NCBI GenBank assembly: GCA_964057225.1
Contig: OZ059895.1
Location: forward strand, 22,764,688-22,828,687
Direction: 5' to 3'
DNA from: Auanema rhodensis
Taxonomy: Eukaryota; Nematoda; Chromadorea; Rhabditida; Rhabditidae
DNA length: 64,000 bases
Below, piece after piece: positions 63,942 to 64,000 of the stretch. Both the position numbers and the translations under genes were made by a program. The notes under the pieces are model-generated. The model was not told the DNA's origin, did not search any database, and saw only the letters and a program-made list of their open reading frames with translations. How positions within the stretch are numbered: position 1 is the stretch's first letter; each line of letters begins with the position of its first letter.

Positions 63942-64000
63942 ACCCTGAAGAATTAATTTTTTCGTTGAATAACATTGTCCATCGTCTTTGCCTTGAAAAA
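63942..64000 (+). repeat. Partial monomer cut by window end
   Basis: These are the first 59 bases of a further monomer with A34T. The array clearly continues beyond the window, and the window start is likewise inside the array. Confidence 0.97.

Larger units (their letters stand above)
1..64000 (+). repeat. Satellite DNA array, 351-bp monomer, about 182 monomer-equivalents
   Basis: The same 351-bp sequence repeats head-to-tail from the first base to the last, with no interruption, inversion or unrelated insert. I located every monomer start (ACCCTGAAG or a one-base variant). Spacings are 351 bp except eight of 352 bp (starts 2107, 3512, 4215, 7024, 8780, 9483, 9835, 10538) and three of 251 bp (55818, 60281, 61936). 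From 10890 to 55817 every monomer is exactly 351 bp. Neighbouring monomers differ at only a handful of sites. Composition of the first monomer is 68.9% A+T. No stretch longer than 300 bp lies outside the repeat, and no gene is supported anywhere. Such arrays are typical of centromeric or pericentromeric heterochromatin; that location is inference. Confidence 0.99.

Noticed and set aside
1-64000. CRISPR array, because of regular repeats
   Set aside because: There are no short direct repeats separated by unique spacers. The whole 351 bp repeats, and the variable sites are single substitutions.
1-64000. Assignment to a named satellite family or species
   Set aside because: Length and composition resemble several insect satellites, but I do not recognise the consensus. 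A database search of the 351-bp consensus would be needed to name it.
1-64000. Telomeric or subtelomeric repeats suggested by CACCCTGAA
   Set aside because: CACCC occurs once per monomer and no short telomeric tandem unit is present.

Overview
The whole window is one uninterrupted tandem satellite DNA array. I find no gene, RNA gene, mobile element or unique sequence in it. The repeat monomer is 351 bp and about 69% A+T (113 A, 57 C, 52 G and 129 T in the first copy). All copies are head-to-tail on the same strand. If the monomer is arbitrarily phased to begin at ACCCTGAAG (called p1 below), the window holds 183 consecutive monomers and a 59-bp start of a 184th. Of the 183, 172 are exactly 351 bp, eight are 352 bp (one extra A in a poly-A run) and three are 251 bp (the same 100-bp deletion). 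These lengths account exactly for the 63,941 bases before the last partial copy.

The organism is a eukaryote, since homogeneous multi-kilobase satellites with higher-order structure belong to (peri)centromeric or other heterochromatin. The A+T-rich, palindrome-dense monomer of about 350 bp resembles many insect satellites, but I do not recognise the family and the taxon is a weak inference. The sequence contains no kinetochore, telomere or transposon landmark that would place the array on a chromosome.

Monomers differ by a few diagnostic substitutions (for example at p13, p22, p34, p38, p61-62, p134, p210, p226, p265-267, p275, p326, p331 and p338). Reading these as barcodes gives a layered higher-order repeat (HOR) mosaic, not one regular HOR. 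1-8.4 kb is a 14-monomer unit (4917 bp) followed by a second copy that breaks off inside its tenth monomer. 8.4-10.9 kb has a 5-monomer restart and a tandem 3-mer. 11-14.4 kb is a mixed zone. 14.4-19.5 kb is an 8-mer pair. 19.7-26.3 kb contains repeated 3-mer cassettes. 26.3-36.5 kb is an 8-mer in three copies with an extra 5-mer duplication. 36.5-41.4 kb is a run of 3-mers. 41-53.7 kb alternates a 4-mer cassette with 4-5-mer spacers. 53.7-64 kb is a distinct domain with a private p34 T variant and the 251-bp deleted monomers, in nested 13-mer and 5-mer periods.

The same monomer types recur far apart in different orders. This is the pattern expected from repeated unequal exchange or gene conversion within one array. 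Each monomer carries several inverted repeats (p93-127, p141-168, p252-302, p311-341). All reading frames of the reference monomer contain stop codons, so no protein product is supported.
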